Of a stretch of 40,988 nucleotides of DNA, positions 7,568 through 15,113 are shown piece by piece (the stretch's first letter is position 1; each line of letters begins with the position of its first letter). Source of the stretch: Acetobacteraceae bacterium. GTDB taxonomy: Bacteria; Pseudomonadota; Alphaproteobacteria; Acetobacterales; Acetobacteraceae. The DNA lies in assembly GCA_027483995.1 (NCBI GenBank), contig JAIXTK010000329.1, forward strand, positions 1 through 40,988. Direction: 5' to 3'. The notes under the pieces are model-generated. The model saw only the letters and a list, made by a program, of their open reading frames with translations. It was not told the origin of the DNA and ran no database searches. The position numbers and the translations under genes were made by a program.

Positions 7568-8779
7568 TCAGCGCTCCACCAGCGCGATGCGCGCGTTGTA
7601 CCAGTTCATGAACAGCGAGATGGACAGGCTGATCGAGAGATAGACCGCCATGATGATGGCGATGCCCTCGATGGCCTGGCCGGTCTGGTTCAGCGTGGTG
7701 TTCACGATCGAGACCAGGTCTGGGTAGCCGATGGCGACCGCGAGCGAGGAGTTCTTGGCCACGCCCAGATAGGTGCTGGTCATGGGCGGGATGATGACGC
7801 GCAGGGCCTGGGGCAGCACGATCATGCGCAGCATGGTGCCGCGCTTGAGGCCGAGGGCGCCGCCGGCTTCCCACTGGCCGGTGGGCACGGAGAGGATGCC
7901 GCTGCGCACGATCTCGGCGGCGAAGGCGGAGTGGTAGAGCACGAGGCCGATCATCAGCGCGGTGAACTCGGGCGAGATGGTGGCGCCGCCGTTGAAGCGG
8001 AAACGGGCCTTCACCGGCACGTCCAGCGCGAAGGGGGCGCCCATCAGGGCCCAGACCGCCAGCGGCAGCAGCAGCAGGCCGACGAGGACAACGGGCCAGA
8101 CCGCGGGGCGCAGGCCGGTGGCATGCTGGATGGCGGTGGCGCGGCGGCTGGCGAACCAGGTGGCGATGCTGCCGCCGAGGAAGGCCAGGGCGGCGCCGGT
8201 ATGCGCGTTCTCCCAGATCAGCAGCGGCACCTTGAGGCCGCTATTGGACATGAACACGCCGGGCATGACCGAGATTGCGTCCCGCACTGGCGGGAAGGTG
8301 AGCATGACGGCGTACCAGAAGAGCAGGTGCAGCAGCAGCGGCACGTCGCGCATGCCTTCGACATAGGCACGGCACAGCCGCGAGAGCAGCCAGTTGTTCG
8401 AGAGGGAGGCGACGCCGACGACGGTGCCGAGCAGGCTGATCAGTGCCACGCCGACCACGGTGACCATGAGGGTGTTGAGGATGCCGACCAGGACGGCGCG
8501 GCCATAGGTGTTCACCGCCGGGTCGTACGGGACGAGGGTTTCGCCGATCGGGATGCCGGCGGTGCGGCCGAGGAAATCGAAGCCCGTGGCGATTCGGCGC
8601 TGTTCCAGGTTGGTGGCGGTGTTGGAGGCCAGGTACCACACGCCGCCAACGAGAAGCCCGACGATCAGCACCTGCCAGACGATGGCGCGGAAGCGGGGAT
8701 CGGACCAGCTGAGCGAGAGCCCCTTGGGCGGGGCCCTTCGCGCGCCCGACATGCGGGGGTCGGTGGTGGTGGTGGACAT
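7568..8779 (-). CDS. aapQ: General L-amino acid ABC transporter, permease subunit Q
   Basis: A 403-residue inner-membrane permease, partner of AapM. Residues about 25-45 are the first membrane helix (IVWQVLIVGLLVGGVWYLA). A periplasmic segment with the family motif RIATGFDFLGRTAGIPIGETLVPY follows. The core includes YVEGMRDVPLLLHLLFWY and the EAA loop WEAGGALGLKRGTMLRMIVLPQ. Start: ATG at 8779 gives MSTTTTDPRMSG, which suits the family; an open extension to 8926 would read through the attenuator hairpin between aapJ and aapQ and is not credible. The gene is 200 bases downstream of aapJ, separated by a terminator-like hairpin that probably lowers its expression relative to aapJ. Confidence 0.93.
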   Translation of the reverse strand: MSTTTTDPRMSGARRAPPKGLSLSWSDPRFRAIVWQVLIVGLLVGGVWYLASNTATNLEQRRIATGFDFLGRTAGIPIGETLVPYDPAVNTYGRAVLVGILNTLMVTVVGVALISLLGTVVGVASLSNNWLLSRLCRAYVEGMRDVPLLLHLLFWYAVMLTFPPVRDAISVMPGVFMSNSGLKVPLLIWENAHTGAALAFLGGSIATWFASRRATAIQHATGLRPAVWPVVLVGLLLLPLAVWALMGAPFALDVPVKARFRFNGGATISPEFTALMIGLVLYHSAFAAEIVRSGILSVPTGQWEAGGALGLKRGTMLRMIVLPQALRVIIPPMTSTYLGVAKNSSLAVAIGYPDLVSIVNTTLNQTGQAIEGIAIIMAVYLSISLSISLFMNWYNARIALVER

Positions 8780-8927
8780 CGTCCGCGGGCACCTTGTGTT
8801 GGCGGCGTCGCCGGGCGGGCGGGCCGGAAGCATCTTGACCGAAGAGGAAGCAAGTTTTGCGCCAGGATGCAATGCACCCCGTGCGCGGACGGGGGTGGCC
8901 GGAATGATGGCCTGGGTGGTTTGCACG

Positions 8928-8956
8928 AAAAAGCCGCCCTGGCGAACCAGGGCGGC
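8928..8956 (-). terminator. Terminator-like attenuator between aapJ and aapQ
   Basis: On the minus strand, a perfect 10-bp stem GCCGCCCTGG / CCAGGGCGGC (8947-8956 with 8933-8942) with a four-base loop is followed by TTTTT. It lies 23 bases beyond the aapJ stop codon. A partial terminator in this position is common in binding-protein operons: it gives excess binding protein and protects the aapJ mRNA 3' end. Confidence 0.8.
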
Positions 8957-8979
8957 CCTTCAGTGCGCCCGGATGCGGA

Positions 8980-10011
8980 TCAGCGCATCGGGGGGGCGTA
9001 GTGCAGCCCGCCGTTGTTCCACAGGTTGTTGATGCCGCGCGGCACGCCGTAGGGGGTGACGTTGCGCTCCCACATCTCGCCGAAGTTGCCGACGGCCTTG
9101 ATGGCGTTGTAGGCCCACTTGTTGTCCACGCCGAGCGCCTTGCCCATGTCGCCCTCGAGGCCGAGGAGGCGGCGCAGCTCGGGGATGGTGGCGGTCTTGG
9201 CGACTTCGTCGATGTTGGCCTGGGTGACGCCGTATTCCTCGGCGATCAGCTGGGCGTAGTAGGCCCAGCGCACGACGTCGAAGAACTTGCCGTCGCCCTT
9301 GCGGACCATGGCGCCGAGCGGCTCCTTGGAGATGATGTCGGGCAGGAGGATGTGATCCTTCGCCTTGTCACCCTGCTGGAAGCGGAAGCCGGCGAGGCCC
9401 GAGGCATCGGTGGAGTACACGTCGCAACGGCCGGCGAGATAGGCGTTCTGGATCTCGTTGGCGTCCGCGATGATGATCGGGGTGAACTTCATCTTGTGGG
9501 TGCGGAAGTAGTCGGCCACGGCGAGCTCGGTGGAGGTGCCGGGGGCGACGCAGACGCTGGCGCCATCGAGTTCCTTGGCGGCCTTCACGCCCAGCGTGGC
9601 CTGAACCAGGAAGCCGGTGCCGTCGTAGAAGTTCACGCTGGCGAACTGGCCGCCGAGGTTGCCTTCGCGGCCCAGGGTCCAGGTGGTGGAGCGGTACAGC
9701 AGGTCCACTTCGCCCGACTGCAGCGCGGTGAAGCGGTTCTGCGCCGTGGTGGGGATGAACTTGACCTTGCGGGGATCGCCGAGGATGGCGGCGGCCACGG
9801 CGCGGCAGCTATCGGCGTCGATGCCGCGCATCACGCCCTGGCTGTCCGGCAGAGAGAACATCGGCGAGTTGCCGGCGGTGCCGCAGTTGAGTTCGCCGCG
9901 CTTGATGATCGCGTCGATCGTGGCGGAGCCGCTGCTCTGGGCGTGGGCGCCCACGCTGGCAACGGAGAGGAAGGCGCCGGCAAACAGCGCGCCGACGGTC
10001 ATACGCATCAT
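8980..10011 (-). CDS. aapJ: General L-amino acid ABC transporter, periplasmic binding protein
   Basis: A 343-residue periplasmic solute-binding protein. The signal peptide MMRMTVGALFAGAFLSVASV ends at AHA before QSSGSAT. Typical family stretches are RGELNCGTAGNSPMFSLPDSQG, AVAAAILGDPRKVKFIPTTAQNRFTALQSGEVDLLYRSTTWT, and the C-terminal RNVTPYGVPRGINNLW. Bound by AapQM, it delivers a broad set of L-amino acids. A good GGGAG site precedes ATG 10011 (ATG 10008 is equally possible). It is the first gene of the operon; the 166 bases upstream hold a possible sigma-54 promoter, which would fit nitrogen-controlled expression. Confidence 0.96.
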   Translation of the reverse strand: MMRMTVGALFAGAFLSVASVGAHAQSSGSATIDAIIKRGELNCGTAGNSPMFSLPDSQGVMRGIDADSCRAVAAAILGDPRKVKFIPTTAQNRFTALQSGEVDLLYRSTTWTLGREGNLGGQFASVNFYDGTGFLVQATLGVKAAKELDGASVCVAPGTSTELAVADYFRTHKMKFTPIIIADANEIQNAYLAGRCDVYSTDASGLAGFRFQQGDKAKDHILLPDIISKEPLGAMVRKGDGKFFDVVRWAYYAQLIAEEYGVTQANIDEVAKTATIPELRRLLGLEGDMGKALGVDNKWAYNAIKAVGNFGEMWERNVTPYGVPRGINNLWNNGGLHYAPPMR

Positions 10012-10061
10012 TGTGAAGCTCCCTTTGTCTCTGGCGGTTACACCACCGTGGGGGTGTTAAT

Positions 10062-10077
10062 GGCGACGCTTGCGCCA
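10062..10077 (-). promoter_or_regulatory. aapJ: Possible sigma-54 promoter of aapJ
   Basis: On the minus strand the sequence TGGCGC-AAGCG-TCGCC keeps the essential GG and GC doublets at the sigma-54 spacing, with one mismatch in each element. Transcription would start near 10052, leaving a leader of about 40 bases. Just downstream (10038-10060) is an imperfect inverted repeat TTAACACC...GGTGTAA that could bind a regulator. Nitrogen control by NtrC and sigma-54 would suit an amino-acid importer, but this site is only a moderate match. Confidence 0.35.
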
Positions 10078-10177
10078 AAGATCAATGCCTGCCCTGCCGG
10101 AAACGCATCTCTGGCGCCATCGAATTGATGCCGGGAATGTTTCGTGCGGTCGAATGCCGGGGCAGGGTGGCGCGAAG

Positions 10178-11026
10178 CTACTTCACCGCGCCCTGGGTCA
10201 TGCCCTCGATGAACTGGCGCGAGAGCACGATGTAGACGGCGATGATCGGCAGCGCGGCCAGCGAGAGGCCGGAGAACAGCACGCCCCAATCGGTGTTGTA
10301 TTCGCCCATGAACACGGTGAGGCCCTGCGGCAGGGTTTTCAGCCGCTCGCTGGTGATGAAGACCAGCGGGAAGAAGAAGTCGTTCCAGATCGGCACGGCG
10401 TTCTGGATCGCGGCGATCACCAGGGCGGGGCGGGCGAGCGGCAGCATGATCAGCAGCATGATGCGCAGCTCGCTGGCCCCTTCCATCCGCGCCGCCTCCT
10501 CCAGCTCCGTGGGCAGGGTGCGCAGGAAGCCGGTGAGGATGAAGATGGCGCTGGGCAGGCCCATGGCGACATAGATCAGCACGAGGCCGGGGCGGGTGTT
10601 GATGAGGCCGAGGGCGTCGAGCTGGATGAAGAGCGGGATGATCGCGAGCTTCAGCGGCACCATGAGGCCGGAGAGGAAGAACAGGAAGACGAGGCCGGAG
10701 AGGCGGAACGGGTAGCGGGCGATGGCGTAGGCGGCCATGGTGCCCACCACGAGGATGGTGAGCACGGCGCTGGCGGTGACGATGACCGAGTTGCCGAGAT
10801 AGAGGACGAAGTTGGTCTCGCCCCAGACACGGGCGGCGTTGGTGAGCGAGAAGCTCTCCGGCAGGGCGAAGGGCGAGTTGAACAGCTCGGCGTTGGTCTT
10901 GAAGGCCGAGAGGATCATCACGAACAGCGGATAGACCATCACCACGGCGTTCAGCGCCAGCAGCACCTGGATGGCGCCGTTCTTGAAGCCCTCGCCTTTC
11001 GGCGCCACGCCTGTGCGCCGGGGCAT
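10178..11026 (-). CDS. Carbohydrate-type ABC transporter permease (MalG family), without partners nearby
   Basis: A 282-residue inner-membrane permease of the MalG/CUT1 family. There are six membrane segments: the first at about residues 17-40 (AIQVLLALNAVVMVYPLFVM), then the EAA loop EEAARMEGASELRIMLLIMLPLARP and the conserved MalG segment AVPIWNDFFFPLVFI. The C-terminus RQFIEGMTQGAVK is typical of the subunit that sits second in sugar transporter operons. Normally it pairs with a MalF-type permease, a binding protein and an ATPase; none is present here. It starts only two bases after the enoyl-CoA hydratase stop. Either its partners lie elsewhere, or the operon was rearranged. Confidence 0.85.
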   Translation of the reverse strand: MPRRTGVAPKGEGFKNGAIQVLLALNAVVMVYPLFVMILSAFKTNAELFNSPFALPESFSLTNAARVWGETNFVLYLGNSVIVTASAVLTILVVGTMAAYAIARYPFRLSGLVFLFFLSGLMVPLKLAIIPLFIQLDALGLINTRPGLVLIYVAMGLPSAIFILTGFLRTLPTELEEAARMEGASELRIMLLIMLPLARPALVIAAIQNAVPIWNDFFFPLVFITSERLKTLPQGLTVFMGEYNTDWGVLFSGLSLAALPIIAVYIVLSRQFIEGMTQGAVK

Positions 11027-11028
11027 GG

Positions 11029-11817
11029 TCAGCCGGTCTCGTACCAGGAGGGGCGGCGCTTGTCGCGGAAGGCGGCGGTGCCTTCGCGGCCTTCGGGGGA
11101 GGAGCGCTGGGTCCAGCCCTCATGCGACAGCAGGGCGACCTGGCGGCTGTCGAGCTTGAGGTTGTTGGCGCCGAGGAAGCTGTCCTTGGTGGCGGAGATG
11201 GCACCGGGGGCGCCGAGGAAGATGGCGTCCAGCACCTGTTCCAGGCGGGCTTCCATGTCGCCCTGCACGACCTCGTGCACCAGGCCGATGCGGGCGGCTT
11301 CCTCGGCGCCGAAGCGTTCGCCGGTGAGGGCGTAGCGGCGGGTTTGGCGCAGGCCGATGGCGTTGACCATGTGGGTGCTGATGGGCGTGGGGGCGACGCC
11401 GACGCGGATCTCGGTGATCCCAAACAGGGCATCGGGCGCGGCGAGTGCGACATCGACGCAGCAAACAATGCCGACGCCGCCGCCGAAGCAGGCGCCCTTG
11501 ACCATGGCGATGGTGGGGTGGGGGAACTCGTTCAGCTTGCGCATCGCCTCCGTGGTGGCGTGGGAGGCGGCGTAGGCGCGCGCCGGCGGGTAGGCGGTGG
11601 CCTGGTTGAGCCAGTGGACGTCTGCGCCGGCCTGGAAGTGCTTGCCGGCGCCGCGCAGCACCAGGGCGCGGATGGCGGGGTTGGCGGCCAGGCTGTCCAG
11701 CCCGCCGAGCAGGGCGGCGAGCATGTGTTCGTCATAGGCGTTGCCGCGTTCCGGCCGGTTGAGGGTTGCGGTGGCGACGCCGCGGGCATCGATTTCGAGC
11801 AGGACGGGATCGGCCAT
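11029..11817 (-). CDS. Enoyl-CoA hydratase/isomerase family protein
   Basis: A 262-residue crotonase-fold enzyme. The oxyanion-hole segments are GKHFQAGADVHWLN (about 58-71) and KGACFGGGVGIVCCVDVALA (about 107-126). The catalytic acidic position is in GITEIRVGVAPTPIS (about 137-151). It probably hydrates an enoyl-CoA in beta-oxidation or in amino-acid (leucine/isohexenyl type) degradation; AtuE/LiuC-like proteins share the APTPIS pattern, but the exact substrate cannot be read from the sequence. It is the middle gene of a tight minus-strand operon: four bases after the threonine dehydratase gene and two bases before the MalG-type permease. Start ATG 11817. Confidence 0.85.
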   Translation of the reverse strand: MADPVLLEIDARGVATATLNRPERGNAYDEHMLAALLGGLDSLAANPAIRALVLRGAGKHFQAGADVHWLNQATAYPPARAYAASHATTEAMRKLNEFPHPTIAMVKGACFGGGVGIVCCVDVALAAPDALFGITEIRVGVAPTPISTHMVNAIGLRQTRRYALTGERFGAEEAARIGLVHEVVQGDMEARLEQVLDAIFLGAPGAISATKDSFLGANNLKLDSRQVALLSHEGWTQRSSPEGREGTAAFRDKRRPSWYETG

Positions 11818-11821
11818 GGGG

Positions 11822-12778
11822 TCAGCCCACCACGCTGGCGGGATCGGTGTTGGAGCCGCAGACCAGCACGCCGAGGCGCGCTCCCGGCGGCGCGGCGAAG
11901 GCGCCGGAGAGGATGCCGGCCAGGGCGGTGGCGCCGCCGGGCTCGGCGACGAGGCGGAAGCGGTCCCACAACAGGCGCTGGGCGGCGCGGATGGCGTCGT
12001 CTTCCACCAGTACCGCCTGGGTGACGTGGGACTGGGCGATGGGGAACATCAGGCTGCCGACCTGGCGGGCGCCGAGCGCGTCGGCCGCCACGCCACCGAC
12101 CGGGGAGGAGACGGGAGCGCCGGCGGCCAGCGCGTTGTGCAGGCCGGGGCAGCCGAAGGGCTCCACGCTGACGATCTGCACGCGGTTCTCGGCCCAGGCG
12201 GCCATGCCGCCGATGAGGCCGCCGCCGCCGGTGGCGATCAGGAGGTGGGTGATCCCCGGTGCGTCCTCCAGGAATTCCTTGGCGACCGTGCCCTGGCCGG
12301 CCAGCACGGCTTCGTGATCGAAGGCGTGCACCTCCATCGCGCCGGTTTCGGCCTGGCGGGTGCGGCTGGCGGCCAGCGCCTCCACATAGGTTTCGCCGCC
12401 GCGGACCAGGCGGGCGCCGAGGCTTTCGATGCGGGCGATCTTGGTGGCCGGGGTGTGCTGCGGCACGAAGATCTCGGCGACGAGACCCAGCGCGCGGGCG
12501 GCATAGGCCACCGCCGCACCATGGTTGCCGCCGGAGGCCGCGATCACGCCGGCGGCGGGCAATTCGCCGGCTTCCTGCGCGGTGAGGATGCGGTTGAAGG
12601 CGCCGCGCGGCTTGAAGCTGCCGGCGTGCTGGAGCAGTTCGAGCTTCAGTACCATGTCCACGCCGAGGCCGAGCTCGGCGGCCGGCACCGCCAGGACGGG
12701 GGTGCGGCGAACATACGGGGCGATGCGCGCGGCGGCGGCGGCGATGGCGGAGCGGGAGATGGCGTGGGGCGCGTTCAT
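11822..12778 (-). CDS. Threonine/serine dehydratase (PLP-dependent, fold type II)
   Basis: A 318-residue enzyme without the C-terminal ACT-like regulatory domain of biosynthetic IlvA, hence of the catabolic or serine-racemase-like class. PLP is bound by Lys56 in GSFKPRGAFN; the substrate loop is ASGGNHGAAVAYAA (about 79-92), and the phosphate loop is the glycine run GGGGLIGG. The reaction is deamination of L-threonine or L-serine to the 2-oxo acid. Start ATG 12778 (MNAPHAISRSAI) fits the family; the open frame to 12853 would extend into the region shared with the divergent hprK. It leads an operon with enoyl-CoA hydratase and a permease. Confidence 0.87.
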   Translation of the reverse strand: MNAPHAISRSAIAAAAARIAPYVRRTPVLAVPAAELGLGVDMVLKLELLQHAGSFKPRGAFNRILTAQEAGELPAAGVIAASGGNHGAAVAYAARALGLVAEIFVPQHTPATKIARIESLGARLVRGGETYVEALAASRTRQAETGAMEVHAFDHEAVLAGQGTVAKEFLEDAPGITHLLIATGGGGLIGGMAAWAENRVQIVSVEPFGCPGLHNALAAGAPVSSPVGGVAADALGARQVGSLMFPIAQSHVTQAVLVEDDAIRAAQRLLWDRFRLVAEPGGATALAGILSGAFAAPPGARLGVLVCGSNTDPASVVG

Positions 12779-12895
12779 GATGGCAGGTCTCGCATGCGGG
12801 ACGGGCGGCTTCAAGTTCACGGGCAGGGGCCAGCCGCGACAATCCGCTGCCAAGAGGCTTCCGTTCTGGGCGCAGACGGGTCATGTTCCGCGCCC

Positions 12896-13342
12896 ATGCA
12901 GATACATGCGAGCTGCGCCGCCCGAGACGGGGCCGGGGTTCTGCTGTTGGGCCCGCCCGGGTCCGGCAAGTCGGACCTGGTGCTGCGGCTGCTCGACCGC
13001 GGGTTCACGCTCGTGGCCGATGACCGGGTGGTGATCGTGGACGGCCAAGCCAGTGCGCCCGCGGCGCTGGCGGGGCTTCTGGAGGTGCGTGGCCTGGGCA
13101 TTCTTCGTTTGCCTTATCTGGCACGTGCCGAACTTGCCCTGGCGGTGACGCTGGGCGGGGCGGTGCCGCGCCTGCCGGCGCCGGCGCGGGATGCGGCGCT
13201 GGGATTGCCGGTGCTGGCGGTGGATGCCGCGCGCCCGGCGGCGCCACAGATCGTGGCACTGGCGCTGGACTGCGCGCTGGGACGGCTGGCGCAGCATGCC
13301 GGGGCGTTCGCCGGCGGCTGCGCGGCGGAGATGCCGCGATGA
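12896..13342 (+). CDS. hprK: HPr kinase/phosphorylase, short kinase-only form
   Basis: A 148-residue protein corresponding to the C-terminal kinase domain only, the usual form in alphaproteobacteria (Gram-positive HprK is about 310 aa). Walker A is GPPGSGKS (19-26). The following LVADDRVVI and the HprK signature EVRGLGILRLPYL are present. It phosphorylates the regulatory serine of HPr (here Ser64 of the product at 14790-15113) and may remove it. Long open sequence upstream is shadow reading of the divergent dehydratase; ATG 12896 opens the domain directly. Its last codon overlaps the rapZ start (ATGA), so the two are coupled. Confidence 0.88.
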   Translation: MQIHASCAARDGAGVLLLGPPGSGKSDLVLRLLDRGFTLVADDRVVIVDGQASAPAALAGLLEVRGLGILRLPYLARAELALAVTLGGAVPRLPAPARDAALGLPVLAVDAARPAAPQIVALALDCALGRLAQHAGAFAGGCAAEMPR

Positions 13343-14310
13343 GCGAGGCCGTGCCCGAACTGCGCCGTGTGGCGGTGGTGACGGGGCTGGCGGGGGCCGG
13401 CCGTGCGTCCATCCTGCGGGCGCTGGAGGATGTGGGGTACGAGGCGATCGACAACCCGCCGCTGGACCTGATCGATGGCTTGGTGAACAGCATCGAGGGC
13501 GGCGGCGCGCGGATGGTGGCGCTGGGGGTGGATGCGCGCAGCCGCAGCTTCACGCCGGAGCGGGTGCTGGAACTGCGCGACCGGCTGCGCGGCATTGCCG
13601 GCATGCGGGTGGATCTGGTGTTCGCCTGGGCGGAGGAGGTGGTGCTGCTGCGCCGCTTCACCGAGACGCGGCGGCGCCATCCGCTGTCGCCGCGCGGGCG
13701 GGTGGCGGACGGGATTGCGGCTGAGACGCGGCTGATCGCGCCGCTGCACGAGCTGGCGGATTGGGTGATCGACACCTCCGACCTGCCGCTGGCGCAGCTT
13801 CGCCAGCAGATCGACGCCTATTTCGGCGTCTCCGCCGAGGCGCCGGGGGGGCGGCAGTCCCTCTCGATTTCGCTGATCTCGTTCGCGTTTCCCGCAGGCC
13901 TCCCGCGGGAGGCGGAGCTGGTGTTCGACGCAAGATTCCTTCGCAACCCGTTCTACGACACCGCATTACGGCCCAGGACCGGGCTGGACGCGGCGGTGGC
14001 GAGCTATGTGGCGGCCGACCCGGACTACGCGACCTTCATCGACCGGCTGACCGGGCTGCTCGACCTGCTCTTGCCGCGCTTCCTGCAAGAGGGCAAGAAA
14101 TACGCGACTGTGGCAATCGGCTGCACCGGCGGGCGGCATCGCTCCGTGACGATTGTCGAGCAGCTGGCTTCGCATTTGACGGAACAGGGCTGGCGCGTGA
14201 CAGCGACCCATCGTGAACTGGCCCGCGAGGGCCTGCTGCCGCGGCAGGAGGCTGCGACTGCTTCGCCCGCGGACTCGGAGACCGCCCTTTTGAACAAGCC
14301 CGTGCCATGA
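13339..14310 (+). CDS. rapZ: RapZ/YvcJ-family nucleotide-binding protein
   Basis: A 323-residue P-loop protein of the RapZ (RNase adapter) family. The N-terminal ATP-binding loop is GLAGAGRAS (16-24), where most relatives have GxSGAGKST; the Lys-to-Arg change is seen in other alphaproteobacteria as far as I know. EAIDNPPLDLI follows. The C-terminal domain has the signature IGCTGGRHRSVTIVEQL, which in E. coli RapZ senses glucosamine-6-phosphate and binds small RNAs. In alphaproteobacteria its place between hprK and PTS genes suggests a role in the same phosphorelay. It overlaps hprK by four bases; 55 bases separate it from the EIIA gene. Confidence 0.9.
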   Translation: MSEAVPELRRVAVVTGLAGAGRASILRALEDVGYEAIDNPPLDLIDGLVNSIEGGGARMVALGVDARSRSFTPERVLELRDRLRGIAGMRVDLVFAWAEEVVLLRRFTETRRRHPLSPRGRVADGIAAETRLIAPLHELADWVIDTSDLPLAQLRQQIDAYFGVSAEAPGGRQSLSISLISFAFPAGLPREAELVFDARFLRNPFYDTALRPRTGLDAAVASYVAADPDYATFIDRLTGLLDLLLPRFLQEGKKYATVAIGCTGGRHRSVTIVEQLASHLTEQGWRVTATHRELAREGLLPRQEAATASPADSETALLNKPVP

Positions 14311-14365
14311 TGCCGGCTCAATGCGTGATCGCCCCGTGCGGCCGCTCCCCGTCGGGTGGGGTGCG

Positions 14366-14788
14366 ATGATCGGCCTTGTGCTCGTGACCCACGGCCGGCT
14401 GGCCGAGGAGCTGCGCTCGGCGATGGAGCATGTGGTGGGCGCGCAGCGCAACGTGGCCACCGTGTGCATTGGCCCCGACGACGACATGGAGGGGCGCCGG
14501 GCGGAGATCACCCGGGCGATCACCGAGGTGGATACGGGCGACGGGGTGGTGCTGCTGACCGACATGTTCGGTGGCACGCCGAGCAACCTCGCCATCTCCC
14601 AGATGGTGCGCAAGGGCGTGGAAGTGCTGTCGGGCGTGAACCTGCCGATGCTGGTGAAGCTGGCCAAGGTGCGCGGCAGCCAGCCCTTGGCCGATGCGGT
14701 GGATTGCGCCACCGCGGCCGGGCGCAAGTATATCGCCGCCGCTTCCCATATTCTGCCGCAGGCCAAGCCCGGCAACGGGACCTGCTGA
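14366..14788 (+). CDS. PTS EIIA component, mannose-type
   Basis: A 140-residue cytoplasmic EIIA of the mannose/ManX family. The phosphorylated residue is His9 in VLVTHGRLAEEL. The motifs LLTDMFGGTPSNLA and NLPMLVKLA are those of the ManX/DhaM-like fold. No EIIB, EIIC or EIID gene is nearby, so it probably has a regulatory role, receiving phosphate from HPr. Start ATG 14366 places the active His at the normal position; an open extension of 15 residues upstream (to 14321) is unlikely. It is followed after one base by the GTG start of the HPr gene. Confidence 0.92.
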   Translation: MIGLVLVTHGRLAEELRSAMEHVVGAQRNVATVCIGPDDDMEGRRAEITRAITEVDTGDGVVLLTDMFGGTPSNLAISQMVRKGVEVLSGVNLPMLVKLAKVRGSQPLADAVDCATAAGRKYIAAASHILPQAKPGNGTC

Positions 14789-14789
14789 C

Positions 14790-15113
14790 GTGACGGATGG
14801 CGGCCCTTCCCCGGAGCAGGACCCGGGCGGCGCCGATGCCTCCGTGCTGCGGCGCACGCTGTTGATCGTGAACAAGCGCGGGCTGCATGCGCGGGCCGCG
14901 GCCAAGTTCGTGACGCTGGCCGAGCGCTTCGGCGCCTCTGTCGATGTGGAGAAGGACGGCCAGTCTGTCTCCGCACGCTCGATCATGGGGTTGATGATGC
15001 TGGGCGCGGGCAAGGGCGCCACGATCGTGCTGCGCGCCGAGGGCTGGGACGCCAAGGAAGCCATGGAAGCCCTGAGCGCCCTCGTCGAGGCCGGCTTCCA
15101 TGAACAGGACTAG
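14790..15113 (+). CDS. ptsH: Phosphocarrier protein HPr
   Basis: A 107-residue HPr. His33 in KRGLHARAAAKF is the EI-phosphorylated residue (canonical His15); Ser64 in ARSIMGLMML is the HprK target (canonical Ser46), exactly 31 residues later as in other HPr proteins. The GTG start adds an unusual, Gly/Pro/Asp-rich N-terminal tail of about 18 residues; no later in-frame start fits before the first beta strand (LRRTLLIVN), so the tail appears real. It overlaps the EI gene by 14 bases. Confidence 0.93.
   Translation: MTDGGPSPEQDPGGADASVLRRTLLIVNKRGLHARAAAKFVTLAERFGASVDVEKDGQSVSARSIMGLMMLGAGKGATIVLRAEGWDAKEAMEALSALVEAGFHEQD

Noticed and set aside
7442-9001. A 519-codon plus-strand frame over the aap permease genes
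   Set aside because: Mirror of aapM and aapQ in Asp/Gly/His/Gln-rich code without motifs; the opposite strand is clearly coding.
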